Of a stretch of DNA of 58,921 nucleotides, positions 1-9,232 are shown piece by piece. The position numbers were made by a program, and so were the translations under genes. The notes below the pieces were generated by a model, which saw only the letters and a list, made by a program, of their open reading frames with translations, did no database searches and was not told the origin of the DNA. Within the stretch, counting starts at the first letter, position 1. Each line of letters begins with the position of its first letter. This DNA is from Kordiimonadaceae bacterium UBA4441 (lineage in GTDB: Bacteria > Pseudomonadota > Alphaproteobacteria > Sphingomonadales > Emcibacteraceae), in contig DGPL01000030.1 of NCBI GenBank assembly GCA_002390425.1, positions 3,523 to 62,443 on the forward strand, read 5' to 3'.

Positions 1-50
1 AAAAAAATACGCTTTACTATGATTTAAATTGTTAGAAAGTCATAGATTTT

Positions 51-629
51 ATGCCTCGAAAAATATTTTTACTTACCGGTAAGCGCGAAGTTCCATTTTT
101 AGAGCAATTCATTTTGGCACGCCAACCCGCTATTGAGGTTGTTTCTGCAACCAATAGGAATGAATTTCAAAGCATCATATTAAATGATTTAAATGATACA
201 AGATTGCTGTGTTTTTGCAGCGGTGTGTTGGTGCCTAAAGCAGTACTAAATCGGCTTAATCTTGAGCCATATAATATCCATCCTGGCTCGCCAAATTATC
301 CCGGCATTTGTCCGGAAGCTTTTGCAGTGGCTAATGGCGCAAAGAAATTTGGTGCAACGGCACACGTCATAACAGAAAAAATCGATGAAGGCGAAATTGT
401 CGCCACAAACAGTTTCAGTGTGCCCAAAAATACCGATCGATTAGCACTAGCCTCATTGGCTTATAATGCGGCCGTAGAATTATTCGCGACCGTCGCCAGT
501 TTTGTGATTGAGAATGATGGAAAAATGCCTCGATCAGGTGAGAAATGGCAGGGCAACACAAACCGTCAGGCAGATTACTACACATTATTAAAAGAACATC
601 CGGAATTAATTGTTGAGCACCCAAAATAA
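51..629 (+). CDS. Formyltransferase-fold protein, single domain
   Basis: A 192-residue protein with the formyltransferase core seen in methionyl-tRNA and GAR formyltransferases. The substrate loop NIHPGSPNYPG (about residue 75) carries the conserved Asn and His, and the later IDEGEIV stretch supplies the catalytic Asp. The family moves a formyl group from 10-formyltetrahydrofolate to an amine. Met-tRNA formyltransferases have about 310 residues with a C-terminal tRNA-binding domain that is absent here, so this is not fmt itself; the acceptor may be a small amine or amino sugar. It sits just upstream of a SIS-domain sugar-phosphate gene on the same strand. The fold is well supported, the substrate is unknown. 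Confidence 0.75.
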   Translation: MPRKIFLLTGKREVPFLEQFILARQPAIEVVSATNRNEFQSIILNDLNDTRLLCFCSGVLVPKAVLNRLNLEPYNIHPGSPNYPGICPEAFAVANGAKKFGATAHVITEKIDEGEIVATNSFSVPKNTDRLALASLAYNAAVELFATVASFVIENDGKMPRSGEKWQGNTNRQADYYTLLKEHPELIVEHPK

Positions 630-714
630 TGTCTAAAATCATATTGATAGGTTGTGAAATATATTTGTTTTGCTATGTTATTTTCATGAATATTTAAATG
701 GAAATTTAGTGATT

Positions 715-1713
715 ATGACATCAACGATAATGAGGCAAGAAGCTTTAGAAGTTCCAGATCTTATCTCTAGACAACTAAATGAAAATAAAGCCTTATGCCA
801 AACTCTTGCAAAGACATTAAGAAGCTTAAACCCGTCATTTATTGTTACAGTCGGAAGGGGTACATCTGATCACGCAGGTGTATTTGCCAAATATTTAATT
901 GAAATTGAACTTGGGATACAAGTTTCTTCATCGGCACCTTCCGTTTCAAGTATTTATCATAAAAAAATTAACCTTGAGAATGCCGTAGTGATCTTCATAT
1001 CACAATCGGGAAGAAGTCCTGATATTTTAGATCAAGTAAAAATGGCCAAATCATCAGGTGCTTATTGCATAGCACTTATCAATGATGAAACGTCACCAAT
1101 TGTTGATTTGGTTGATACCGTCATTCCGTTAAAGGCAGGCGAAGAAAAAGCCGTTGCCGCCACAAAAAGTTATTTGCTCACATTAAGCGCATTATTACAG
1201 CTCGTCTCATATTGGGGAGGAAATATTAAACTTGAAAGTGCCTTAAATACCCTACCCTCTTTGATGAATATGGTGGTAAATTCACCGCAGCAATTAAAAG
1301 AAAAAGATTTTTTATCAATGAAACATTGCGTCGTACTCGGGCGAGGGTTCGGTTATGCTATCGCCTTAGAAATCGCGCTCAAATTAAAAGAAGTTTGCGG
1401 CATTCATGCAGAAGCATTTAGCAGTGCTGAATTTTTACATGGTCCCGTTACACTGGCAGAACAAAAACTATCGATCATCAATATTCCGATCAAAGATGAA
1501 TCATATTCATCACATAAGGAATTAATTGATAATATTGCAGCAAGAGGAGCTGAGCTAATAAGCATGCAGCAAATTAATGAAAAAATTCACCCCCGCATTG
1601 CCGCATTAACATTCTTACAAAGGTTTTATTTAGATGTTGAGAAAATTGCCATAAGCCGTGGCGTTAATCCGGATACGCCACCCGGCCTAAAAAAGGTAAC
1701 AAAAACGATTTAA
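715..1713 (+). CDS. SIS-domain sugar-phosphate isomerase/deaminase (GlmS C-half-like)
   Basis: Two SIS domains without the glutaminase domain of GlmS. The first has VGRGTSDHAG and the phosphosugar-binding SQSGRSPDIL, followed by AATKSY; the second has LGRGFGYAIALE and a HAEAFSSAEFLHGP stretch typical of GlmS-type isomerase domains. Proteins of this size act as glucosamine-6-phosphate deaminases (NagB-II type) or fructosamine-phosphate enzymes. I chose the ATG at 715, which gives MTSTIMRQE and the usual N-terminus; an ATG at 670 would add an unconserved 15-residue leader, and an ATG at 730 is also possible. It would feed amino sugars into glycolysis, fitting the glucokinase and sugar transporters further along. 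Confidence 0.8.
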   Translation: MTSTIMRQEALEVPDLISRQLNENKALCQTLAKTLRSLNPSFIVTVGRGTSDHAGVFAKYLIEIELGIQVSSSAPSVSSIYHKKINLENAVVIFISQSGRSPDILDQVKMAKSSGAYCIALINDETSPIVDLVDTVIPLKAGEEKAVAATKSYLLTLSALLQLVSYWGGNIKLESALNTLPSLMNMVVNSPQQLKEKDFLSMKHCVVLGRGFGYAIALEIALKLKEVCGIHAEAFSSAEFLHGPVTLAEQKLSIINIPIKDESYSSHKELIDNIAARGAELISMQQINEKIHPRIAALTFLQRFYLDVEKIAISRGVNPDTPPGLKKVTKTI

Positions 1714-1716
1714 AGA

Positions 1717-1747
1717 CCAATTAAGATTGGAATATCATTTTAAAATT
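1717..1747. terminator. Weak hairpin between convergent genes
   Basis: A small inverted repeat CCAAT-TAAG-ATTGG at 1717-1730 followed by a T-rich run lies in the 35 bp gap between two convergent genes. It is a possible short bidirectional terminator, but the stem has only five base pairs. Confidence 0.3.
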
Positions 1748-1748
1748 T

Positions 1749-3029
1749 TTATTCTGGTGATTTAAATGAGCAATAATAAACCGCCGTTTTAAGTTTATCC
1801 CAGTCAACTTCTATACCTAGCCCCACTTTTTTTGGTGCCTCTATTTTTCCATTTTTAAAGAGGTTCCCGTTTTTAGTAGCAAATTCAAAAACGTCCTTTG
1901 GCATCGGTGCTTCAAAAAAAGATGTGCGATCATTAGCCAGCATTAAATGAAGGTTCACTGCTTGCCCTAATGAATGGGCCCAGCTTTGAACTTCAACAGG
2001 AATTTCAGCCGCTTCCGTAATAATCATACGCTCAATCGCAGCGGTCAAACCACCAACCACAGTGACATCAAACCGCGCAGCGTCCCATGACTTTTTTCGG
2101 ATCGCTTCAAGAATGAATTCTTTACTATAATTATCATAACCTGCAGGGATCAGCATCATTGGAATTGCTTTATTCAGATCAGCATATTGATCAAGAAGTT
2201 TATCGTCGATTGGCCCTTCAAATAAAATAAAGAGTGTCTCATCTGCACTCTCTGCAAGCTTTATCGTATCTTGCAAGTTATGGGCATATTCGAAATCAAT
2301 CATGAAGCGAAAATCTGTATTTGTATATTCTTTATTGATTTTTTGGATTAATTTCTTGTCTTGATCAAAGTTACCCCACACATGAAATTTAAACGTTTTA
2401 AACCCCAATTTTGAATATTTCTCTACAGCATTAATATATTCAGGCAATGTTTCATAAAAAGGGAGGCTCGCATATCCCTCTATCGAATTACGATTAGATC
2501 CTAATAACTCATGAAGTGGCATTTTGGCCTTTCGCGATGCTAAGTCCCATAATGCAATATCAACATTAGCAAGCGTCTCATTACTAAGTTCTGGATATTT
2601 TTGTCTTAGTTTTTTGCCTACAACAACCGGATCAAGCGACGTTAAAGAAAGGAGTGTCGATGATATACTTTTTAATTCTTTAAAAGTTTTCTGATCAAAC
2701 TCACCTGTTAAATAAGTGTCAACGCCAGATATTCCTTCATATCCATCTGCCGTTTTTAACCGAAGAATATTATTGACTTGCTTCCATGGAATTTCTTCAT
2801 CGGTATACTTAGCTGTAGCGCTTTCATTTCCAGCTGTATGAATTTCAATATCAATTATTTTAATGTCTTCTGAATATTGAAAAAGTGACTGATTATAATT
2901 CGCCACTTCACTCTTAAAAGCCTTCAAAAGTTCAATCGCATTTTCATACTCTTGCTGGCTCGATGCCTGAAAAGTAAAAGAAAAAATAAATAAAAAAGAG
3001 TAATGAAACGCTTTCATAAATGTTTTCAT
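1749..3029 (-). CDS. Exported enolase-superfamily protein (mandelate racemase/MLE type)
   Basis: The N-terminus MKTFMKAFHYSFLFIFSF ending near QASSQ is a Sec signal peptide, unusual for this cytosolic superfamily. The rest shows the muconate-lactonizing/mandelate racemase fold: a capping domain, then a barrel with FKFHVWG where the family has KxK (here K-x-H), FMIDFEY (metal Asp), LFEGPIDD (metal Glu), ARFDVTVVGG (third acidic ligand) and a late QSWAHS that may hold the catalytic His. Members racemize or dehydrate acid sugars and related carboxylates by abstracting the alpha proton. I took the ATG at 3029, one base after the upstream stop, with AGGAA as ribosome site inside that gene; an upstream start in the same frame would bury the signal peptide. 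Translationally coupled to the Tat flavoprotein. Substrate unknown. Confidence 0.75.
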   Translation of the reverse strand: MKTFMKAFHYSFLFIFSFTFQASSQQEYENAIELLKAFKSEVANYNQSLFQYSEDIKIIDIEIHTAGNESATAKYTDEEIPWKQVNNILRLKTADGYEGISGVDTYLTGEFDQKTFKELKSISSTLLSLTSLDPVVVGKKLRQKYPELSNETLANVDIALWDLASRKAKMPLHELLGSNRNSIEGYASLPFYETLPEYINAVEKYSKLGFKTFKFHVWGNFDQDKKLIQKINKEYTNTDFRFMIDFEYAHNLQDTIKLAESADETLFILFEGPIDDKLLDQYADLNKAIPMMLIPAGYDNYSKEFILEAIRKKSWDAARFDVTVVGGLTAAIERMIITEAAEIPVEVQSWAHSLGQAVNLHLMLANDRTSFFEAPMPKDVFEFATKNGNLFKNGKIEAPKKVGLGIEVDWDKLKTAVYYCSFKSPE

Positions 3030-3030
3030 T

Positions 3031-4932
3031 TTATGAAAGTTCCTGAACGGCTCTATATGCCTGCATGATTGCATTATTGGCTAATGATGTATCATTTGCA
3101 TCACTATTGGCAATAGTAATGCGACCGAATGGAGCCCTGCCAACATCACCGGGATCACCATGCGAATAACCATGCGCCCAACGATTAACGATGATACTTT
3201 CCACATCACGGTCAAAATCGAATAATTCACTTGGAAACATGCCTGTTAAATGCTCGCGAATTTCCTGCTCATAATCTTCAAAAGACATCGCAAGCATATT
3301 ATATCGTGCCTCAGCAAATTGTTGACGTAACGGAGCGCCAACTGTATCGCCGCGTGGTGCGCTTCGCATATGAAGAACGCATGGGTGATCCGGTGATTTT
3401 GTATATTGATAATCACCAACACTGACCGGAAAATCCATGTTTACCGCCGTGTGCAAATTGCCCGGGCTCATCACCATACCAAGACCCAATTCTTTCATGG
3501 GTCGCCAATGGCGCAGTCCAATAGTTGAATATTGTAGAGGCACTTTAGTAAGCTTTTTTAAGGCAGCAAACTGATCTTCAGGAAGATTCGGAACAATATA
3601 AGGTATGATCATGTTATAGCAGGCCAATACGACGCCTTTTGCTTTAACAGTATAAGATTGATTATCCTTTATATAATTCACAGTCACTTCACGAGCATTA
3701 TTCGTACTACCTATGTGTTTAACGTTCACCACAGTGCTATTTAACCTTAGTCGGGTCGCATTGCCTGGTTTATCCAATTGGTCATAATCAAACCTTGATA
3801 AAATAACATCTTCAACATTTTGACCAGGCCCGACATTCGGGATCATCTTCTTAACCAGCAACCTTGCTATTGTCGCGTTTCCATCTGGAAAGTGCTGGAT
3901 AAATGGGTCATCCGTGCCATAAGTACCCTTATCTTTATTGATATAGTTTTGATACGCCCCTTCCCCGAGCGTGTCTTTCCATGCCACCATAGGATCACCA
4001 CCTAGTGGGCCACTTGCCAATACATCATAAAGACTTAGTGAATCTGTTCCACCTTCTGTGTAATCTACGGAAGTATGTCTCGCGATATGAAGTACATGCG
4101 GATCATCAACATTTAAAGTATTTTGCAAAAAATCAAAATAGGAGTGCGTTTTGGCATATTCTTGAAGGCTTTCCGTTGGGATATTTAAAACCGATTGATC
4201 CGCTTTAATAACACGAAGAAGCTGTTCTTTTCCCCGTTCACTAAGTGGGGACTGCGCGACAGCATCATCAACGGACATGGTTGGCCTCAGTAATCCTTCT
4301 ATAAACCCCGGATAGTCACAAAGCGGGTGATTGACGATTTTATTTTTTCCAAATACTTTTTCATTAAAAAACATGGCTGCGCCGAGCCCATGCCTTTTGA
4401 AAAAATCAAAATCATACCTTTCATCAAACTGGTTTAAATCAATACCAATATCACTGAGCATTTCTAAAAGGACACCCTCATATGATCCCGTACCTTCTAG
4501 GGATTCAGATCCGCCTTGACCAATACGCAAGTCACCGTCAATCATGTGTTCATTGCGTCTCGCATGTCCGCCAAAATCATCATGATTATCAAGGATTAGT
4601 ATTTTTTTATCACGTCCATGCTTTTTTTGATAAAAGTAAGCGGCCGCGAGACCGCTGATGCCACCACCTACAACAATAAGATCATATTCTTCGTTTAAAT
4701 TTTTGTTTGTCCCCCAATCGGTTTGCCCTCCCCATGCACGGGCATGTGCAGCATCATTAGAGCCCGGTTGGCTTCCACGAAGGCCTTTTTCAGCAGGCGG
4801 ATAATATGAAGGTGTAATAGCAGCCATTATATCTTGGCTAAAGCTTTTTAAAGGGTGCATCGAAGCACCCGTCGCCATTCCAGCAGACATTAAAGTTCCA
4901 TTGACGAAATTTCTTCTGGTGATATTGCTCAT
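3031..4932 (-). CDS. Tat-exported FAD oxidoreductase, spermidine-dehydrogenase-like
   Basis: A 633-residue flavoprotein with a twin-arginine leader (TRRNFVNG at residues 5-12, then a small-residue hydrophobic stretch), so it is exported folded with FAD. A Rossmann nucleotide-binding motif, VVGGGISGLAAAYFYQ, lies near residue 87, followed by FGGHARRNE and a C-terminal end NSDANDTSLANNAIMQAY typical of flavin amine oxidases. Overall length and order match bacterial spermidine dehydrogenases, which oxidise polyamines in the periplasm. The downstream exported enolase-superfamily gene begins one base after its stop. The flavoprotein call is firm; polyamine as substrate is inferred from family resemblance only. 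Confidence 0.75.
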   Translation of the reverse strand: MSNITRRNFVNGTLMSAGMATGASMHPLKSFSQDIMAAITPSYYPPAEKGLRGSQPGSNDAAHARAWGGQTDWGTNKNLNEEYDLIVVGGGISGLAAAYFYQKKHGRDKKILILDNHDDFGGHARRNEHMIDGDLRIGQGGSESLEGTGSYEGVLLEMLSDIGIDLNQFDERYDFDFFKRHGLGAAMFFNEKVFGKNKIVNHPLCDYPGFIEGLLRPTMSVDDAVAQSPLSERGKEQLLRVIKADQSVLNIPTESLQEYAKTHSYFDFLQNTLNVDDPHVLHIARHTSVDYTEGGTDSLSLYDVLASGPLGGDPMVAWKDTLGEGAYQNYINKDKGTYGTDDPFIQHFPDGNATIARLLVKKMIPNVGPGQNVEDVILSRFDYDQLDKPGNATRLRLNSTVVNVKHIGSTNNAREVTVNYIKDNQSYTVKAKGVVLACYNMIIPYIVPNLPEDQFAALKKLTKVPLQYSTIGLRHWRPMKELGLGMVMSPGNLHTAVNMDFPVSVGDYQYTKSPDHPCVLHMRSAPRGDTVGAPLRQQFAEARYNMLAMSFEDYEQEIREHLTGMFPSELFDFDRDVESIIVNRWAHGYSHGDPGDVGRAPFGRITIANSDANDTSLANNAIMQAYRAVQELS

Positions 4933-5015
4933 CGACTAAACCCAAATTTTAAAAAAATGAATTATTACTATCAACGAACCTAATGTTTATTTCAATTTAT
5001 TAATTAAATTAAACC

Positions 5016-6338
5016 TCAACTTGAAGGCGACATACCCACTTGCCCTTTAAATGAACTATTTTGTACATACAGATTATCCAATCCTTCAGCGACAAACTCT
5101 TTATTGAAATTTAGTTCTACGCCTTGATATTTACACGCAGCCTTAACTTGATCAATAATAAATTTTGGTTGATATGCGGCTAAGCTTTTCCTAGAGACCT
5201 CAGTAATTTGCTTCACAGTAAAATCAAAAATATCGTCAGTAAGCTCTAAACCTTCTTTTTTGGCTACGGCACTGTATATAGCCTTAAATGCTTCTACTGA
5301 AGGGTCTTTTGTTTCCAATTTATAAGGTATACGTCTTAAAAATGCGGGATCCATTAAATCATCCGGTGCTAGGTTCGTTGAAAAAATCACCAATTCATCA
5401 AACGGCAATTCAAACGATTTTCCTGAATGCAGTTTCAGAAAATCAATCCGGCTTTGTAGGGGAACAATCCAACGGTTTAAAAGTTGTTCGGGACTAACTT
5501 GTTGTCGTCCAAAATCATCAATAATAAATGTACCGTTTAATGCTTTAATATGTAGGGGGGCTTCATAATATTTGCTGACTTCGTTATATTTTAAATCCAG
5601 CATTTCCATATTTAATTCACCGCCCGTGATGATGACGGGACGTTTACAAGGTAAAAATCTTTTATCCACCATTTCTCGGAATAATTTTCAGCGCTCCACT
5701 GGTGGGTTTTCAACTTCAACACTTTCATGTACCGATCCATCAAATACTTTGATTATTGTGCCATTTACTTCAATGGCATGAGGGACATAAATAACGGAAT
5801 CAAAAATATGTGCCACTTTTTCTGCTACTGTGGTCTTTCCATTACCGGCGGGACCATAAATCAAAATACTCATTCCCGAGTTCACTGCTGGCCCCAATTG
5901 CCTCGTAAATTCATCTGGAACCACAATGTCTGAAAACGATGCTTCTATATCTTCTGGTGAAACACGTTCGTCGCCAATGGACTGTGCGCGCACCTGGTTA
6001 CAAAAGGCCTCCAAGGGCACAGGTGCGGGGCCAAAATATTGATTTTGGTTCATTGCGTCCTGTACAAATTTCCGCCCTGCCCCCGTTAAGGTATACCTTA
6101 ATGAACCAAGCCCACCTGTGGTACTGTTCATCATTCCAACAGATTCAACCTGTTTTCTGCTAACGAGTTCTTGTAATGCCTGCTCAATGATATTCGTTGG
6201 AAGTTTTATCTCATAAGAAAATTGAATGGCTGTTTCTAAATTTTCCAGATACATTCCCTTACATATTAATTGCAAAACCAAATTTGGGTCATAACCGACC
6301 TCACTTAATTTCGTTGGTGCTTTTGGCTCATAAATCAT
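5016..6338 (-). pseudogene. AAA-type ATPase interrupted by an in-frame TGA
   Basis: Two reading frames read as one protein in the same phase. Residues 1-216 hold a winged-helix-like N-terminal part and Walker A GPAGNGKT (about 162-169). TGA at 5688-5690 follows ..NPPVER. Five codons later the frame resumes at ATGGTGGATAAA (5672) and continues through FIIDDFGRQ (Walker B), FSTNLAPDDL and FLRRIPYK to residue about 440. Alphaproteobacterial relatives are continuous across this point. A single base change (for example TGG to TGA) explains the break; the second half has its own ATG, so two polypeptides could be made, but Walker A and Walker B would be separated. Either a recent nonsense mutation, a sequence error or readthrough. 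Cellular role of the family unknown to me. Confidence 0.75.
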
Positions 6339-6621
6339 GAAAAAACCTTCCTTTTTAGCAGAATTTATTACTGCATAATGATAAAAAATCCTTTCATAAG
6401 ATTTACTTTCAGTAAAAATTTATTTTGTTGAATTTTTTTTCACTTTTTTACATCTGTTTTGGAACTACTAACGTAAAAAACCCATGAGAATAGAAAATTT
6501 TGAAATTAACAATCCTGATAATCCCCATCCTTCTTTCAGAATGATGGAGGCTGCTTATCACTTGACAGCACCTAATGCTGCAGTCAATATTGCCTGTGAT
6601 TTAGATTCAAAAGGCGGGGTA

Positions 6622-7188
6622 ATGAAAAAGAAGTTTAGCCTGGAAACGGCGAGCCACGAAGAACTGGTCGTCCGTATCGCAGAGCGAAAAGATAAAAATG
6701 CATTCAAAGCACTTTTTGATCACTTCGCCCCTCGACTAAAATCTTATTTGATTAATTTGGGCCTTACTGGTGAAAAAGCTGAGGACGTTGCGCAGGATGT
6801 AATGATTACTTTGTGGCAAAAAGCCAGTCAATTTAATCCTGAAAAAGCAAAAGTGTCTACTTGGATTTTTAGAATAGCTCGTAATAGACATATTGATCTT
6901 ATCCGCAAGCAAAAATACCCTGAGGTAAATGCGGATGATCATATGGGAGATATGGTTGCTCCTGAGAAAACGGATCAACCATTAGAAGGTGCACAAACCG
7001 CTAATTTGATACAACGTGCGATGTCGAAATTAAAAAGCGACCAGCAAGATGTTATTAAATTATCATTTTTTGAAGAATTATCCCATTCTGAAATCGCGGA
7101 AAGATTAGAACTTCCGCTTGGGACAGTAAAATCGCGCATAAGAACAGCGTTTCAGACGTTACGCCGCGAAATAGGAGAGTACAAATGA
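6622..7188 (+). CDS. rpoE: ECF sigma factor, RpoE/ECF11 type paired with ChrR
   Basis: About 188 residues with sigma region 2 (FKALFDHFAPRLKSYL, then EDVAQDVMITLWQKA and FRIARNRHIDLIRK) and region 4 (QQDVIKLSFFEELSHSEIAERL followed by LPLGTVKSRIRTA). The gene overlaps the downstream cupin anti-sigma by four bases, the arrangement known for RpoE-ChrR, which responds to singlet oxygen. I chose the ATG at 6622, preceded by the purine-rich GGCGGGG, because the extra 46 residues from the ATG at 6484 show no sigma similarity; 6484 cannot be excluded. Nearby CFA-like, DUF1365 and flavin oxidase genes fit the lipid part of such a regulon. Confidence 0.85.
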   Translation: MKKKFSLETASHEELVVRIAERKDKNAFKALFDHFAPRLKSYLINLGLTGEKAEDVAQDVMITLWQKASQFNPEKAKVSTWIFRIARNRHIDLIRKQKYPEVNADDHMGDMVAPEKTDQPLEGAQTANLIQRAMSKLKSDQQDVIKLSFFEELSHSEIAERLELPLGTVKSRIRTAFQTLRREIGEYK

Positions 7189-7835
7189 TGCAAAATGGAA
7201 TGATACCTGAAGAGTGGGTCGTATCCTATGCTGCAGGCTCACTAAGTGAGGCTCATGCACTTGTTGTGGCATCACATATTGATTATCACCCGGAACTTCA
7301 AGAGAAGTTAGCCGATGCAGAAGCCATTGGTGGCCTGCTTCTTGAAAATACGGAAACATCATCCGTTTCAGATGACATGTTTAATGATATTCTTGGTCGT
7401 CTAGATGAAGAGATTGCATCTTTTCCACAAATGAAGTCTAAGTCTGAAAATCATTTACCAAAATCATTATCAGATTATTTAGATGGTGATTTAGATGATT
7501 TGAAATGGAAAAAAATGGGTCCGGGCCTATCGCAAGTTCGTCTATGGACAGGACCAAATGATGAAAGACTTTGGTTATTACGCGCCAAAGGCGGCACAAA
7601 AGTTCCAATGCACGGTCACCGTAGTTTAGAAATGACACTTGTATTACAAGGTGGCTACTCTGCGGATGGAGAGCAATACAAACCTGGTATGATTGAAGTG
7701 GCTGATGAGCATACTCATAACCATCAACCAATCATCAATGAAGGTGAAGAATGTATTTGTCTTGTTGTCACTGAAGCACCAATTAAGATTCATGGAATTG
7801 TTGGTAAAATCTTGCAACCCTTCATAGGGCTGTAA
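7185..7835 (+). CDS. chrR: ChrR-type cupin anti-sigma factor
   Basis: 216 residues in two domains. The N-terminal sigma-binding part has YAAGSLSEAHALVVASH as in ChrR; the C-terminal cupin has HGHRSLEM (His143, His145, Glu149) and a late DEHTHNH metal-binding stretch. ChrR holds its sigma inactive until singlet oxygen releases it. Oddity: of the four zinc ligands of the Rhodobacter sphaeroides N-terminal domain (His6, His31, Cys35, Cys38), only His31 is kept; the equivalents here are Met6, His35 and Leu38, so the N-terminal zinc site appears absent or rebuilt. Translationally coupled to the sigma gene. The pair assignment is secure, the activating signal is inferred. Confidence 0.85.
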   Translation: MMQNGMIPEEWVVSYAAGSLSEAHALVVASHIDYHPELQEKLADAEAIGGLLLENTETSSVSDDMFNDILGRLDEEIASFPQMKSKSENHLPKSLSDYLDGDLDDLKWKKMGPGLSQVRLWTGPNDERLWLLRAKGGTKVPMHGHRSLEMTLVLQGGYSADGEQYKPGMIEVADEHTHNHQPIINEGEECICLVVTEAPIKIHGIVGKILQPFIGL

Positions 7836-7845
7836 TTCTAGTTTT

Positions 7846-9123
7846 TTATTTTTCTAGATTAGAAATTATATTTTGATGCGCGTCGCTACTTAATTCGTAG
7901 CCGCGCATTATTACTATTGAGACTAACTTTAAGGCAGCAGGAAGTAGCGCATAAAGAAGCGTTAAGACGGTCACATCAACCAGTTCTGATTGGCCATTAG
8001 GTTCAAACATTTGTAACCCCAATATTAAAAATGATATTCCTATTGCAAAAGCCAAAGTCAATTTTGATACTGTCCCCCAAATCGCAAAATAAATACCTGG
8101 ACGACGATTTCCCGTTTCATATTCATCAACATCTATTAAATCAGCAAGCATCGCTGAAGGAAGGCATAAATCTGCACCTGCCATAAAACCAGTGAATATG
8201 GTTATTGAAATAAATAGCACCAATGCGCTTTCATCAACCAATAACACACCAAGAAACACAATTGACGCCAACGTCATCGCGAATTTCCATGCCGCTTCTT
8301 TTGACCATTTTTGACTTAACTTTATCCATAACGGCGCAGAAAGTGCTGCACATAAAAAGTATAAAACCAATAATGGTCCAACTAGTTCAGAACGCTTTAA
8401 AACATAAGTTACAAAAAATACAAACAAAGTTGCCGGAAGCGCATTAGCAATTCCATTAAAAAAATGGCTTAAAATTAGCTTGTTAAAAAGGGATCCTTTT
8501 TTAAAAATGGAAAACGCTGTGATTATTGAAAATCCGTCATGTTTGACGACTGCGTTATCGGGCACTTTTAAAATCAATAAAATAGCTACCAAGAAAGAAA
8601 ACGCGATAAAGCAGAGCGTAAATTCAAGAATGTCAACTGTCGATGGGTTATCCAAAACGAGCACAGGAAGAATAAGCGCCGCTATCGACCCAACGAGGCC
8701 AAAGACAACTCTTACCGAAGTCCATTTCGTATAATCATTATAGTTTGAGCTTAATTCACTTCCCCATGTGTAATAGGGAATAATGATTGCTGTGCCCAAA
8801 ATGTACCAAAGGGACGCTAATAGTAATAAATGATATTCTGATTTAGGCAGCAGAATGATCAAGTAAAATACGATTAGAAATAAAGGTACACTCACCAATA
8901 TCCAAATGCGTCTCTTGCCGGTTTTCAATGGTGTTTTATCAGATAAATATCCAATTAATGGATCTGACACAGTATCAACAAGGCGGGCGGCAAAAAACAC
9001 CAAACCAATTATCGTTATTGATAGAATGCCCTGTTCTGCTATAAATGGAGGAATATAAACCTGCATCAATAGTAATGAAATCGCCGCAGGAAATGATAAT
9101 AGCCCATAATTTATATATTTCAT
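7846..9123 (-). CDS. GPH-family MFS transporter
   Basis: A 425-residue protein of about twelve hydrophobic segments with the glycoside-pentoside-hexuronide:cation symporter signature: DTVSDPLIGYLSDKT near residue 50 and RRIWIL shortly after, then ADLIDVDEYETGNRRPG in the second half. It would move sugars or other solutes across the inner membrane with a cation. A GPH transporter is also present in the Rhodobacter RpoE-controlled lipid gene group as I recall it, so its position between ChrR and the lipid genes may be functional rather than sugar-related. Convergent with chrR (10 bp gap) and divergent from the DUF6134 gene. Confidence 0.8.
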   Translation of the reverse strand: MKYINYGLLSFPAAISLLLMQVYIPPFIAEQGILSITIIGLVFFAARLVDTVSDPLIGYLSDKTPLKTGKRRIWILVSVPLFLIVFYLIILLPKSEYHLLLLASLWYILGTAIIIPYYTWGSELSSNYNDYTKWTSVRVVFGLVGSIAALILPVLVLDNPSTVDILEFTLCFIAFSFLVAILLILKVPDNAVVKHDGFSIITAFSIFKKGSLFNKLILSHFFNGIANALPATLFVFFVTYVLKRSELVGPLLVLYFLCAALSAPLWIKLSQKWSKEAAWKFAMTLASIVFLGVLLVDESALVLFISITIFTGFMAGADLCLPSAMLADLIDVDEYETGNRRPGIYFAIWGTVSKLTLAFAIGISFLILGLQMFEPNGQSELVDVTVLTLLYALLPAALKLVSIVIMRGYELSSDAHQNIISNLEK

Positions 9124-9232
9124 TACTCTGTCCTGCTTTTAAATGTACAGTTTTTATACGTCTATACGAGTAAGATAGATCTATTTCACCAATGAATACG
9201 TAAAAAGTAAGTATAGATTAAAAGGTGTCAAT

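Noticed and set aside
5688..5690. TGA in the ATPase as selenocysteine
   Set aside because: No recognisable SECIS-like hairpin just downstream, the position is not a redox Cys in the family as I know it, and SelO here ends in ordinary Cys.
6484..6621. N-terminal extension of the sigma factor from ATG 6484
   Set aside because: The 46 extra residues have no sigma similarity and ATG 6622 has a better ribosome site; kept only as an alternative.
9124..9232. Repeated TATACG elements in the GPH/DUF6134 gap as a sigma-specific promoter
   Set aside because: Spacing and sequence do not match a promoter I can name with confidence, and the same pattern is not clear ahead of the sigma gene.
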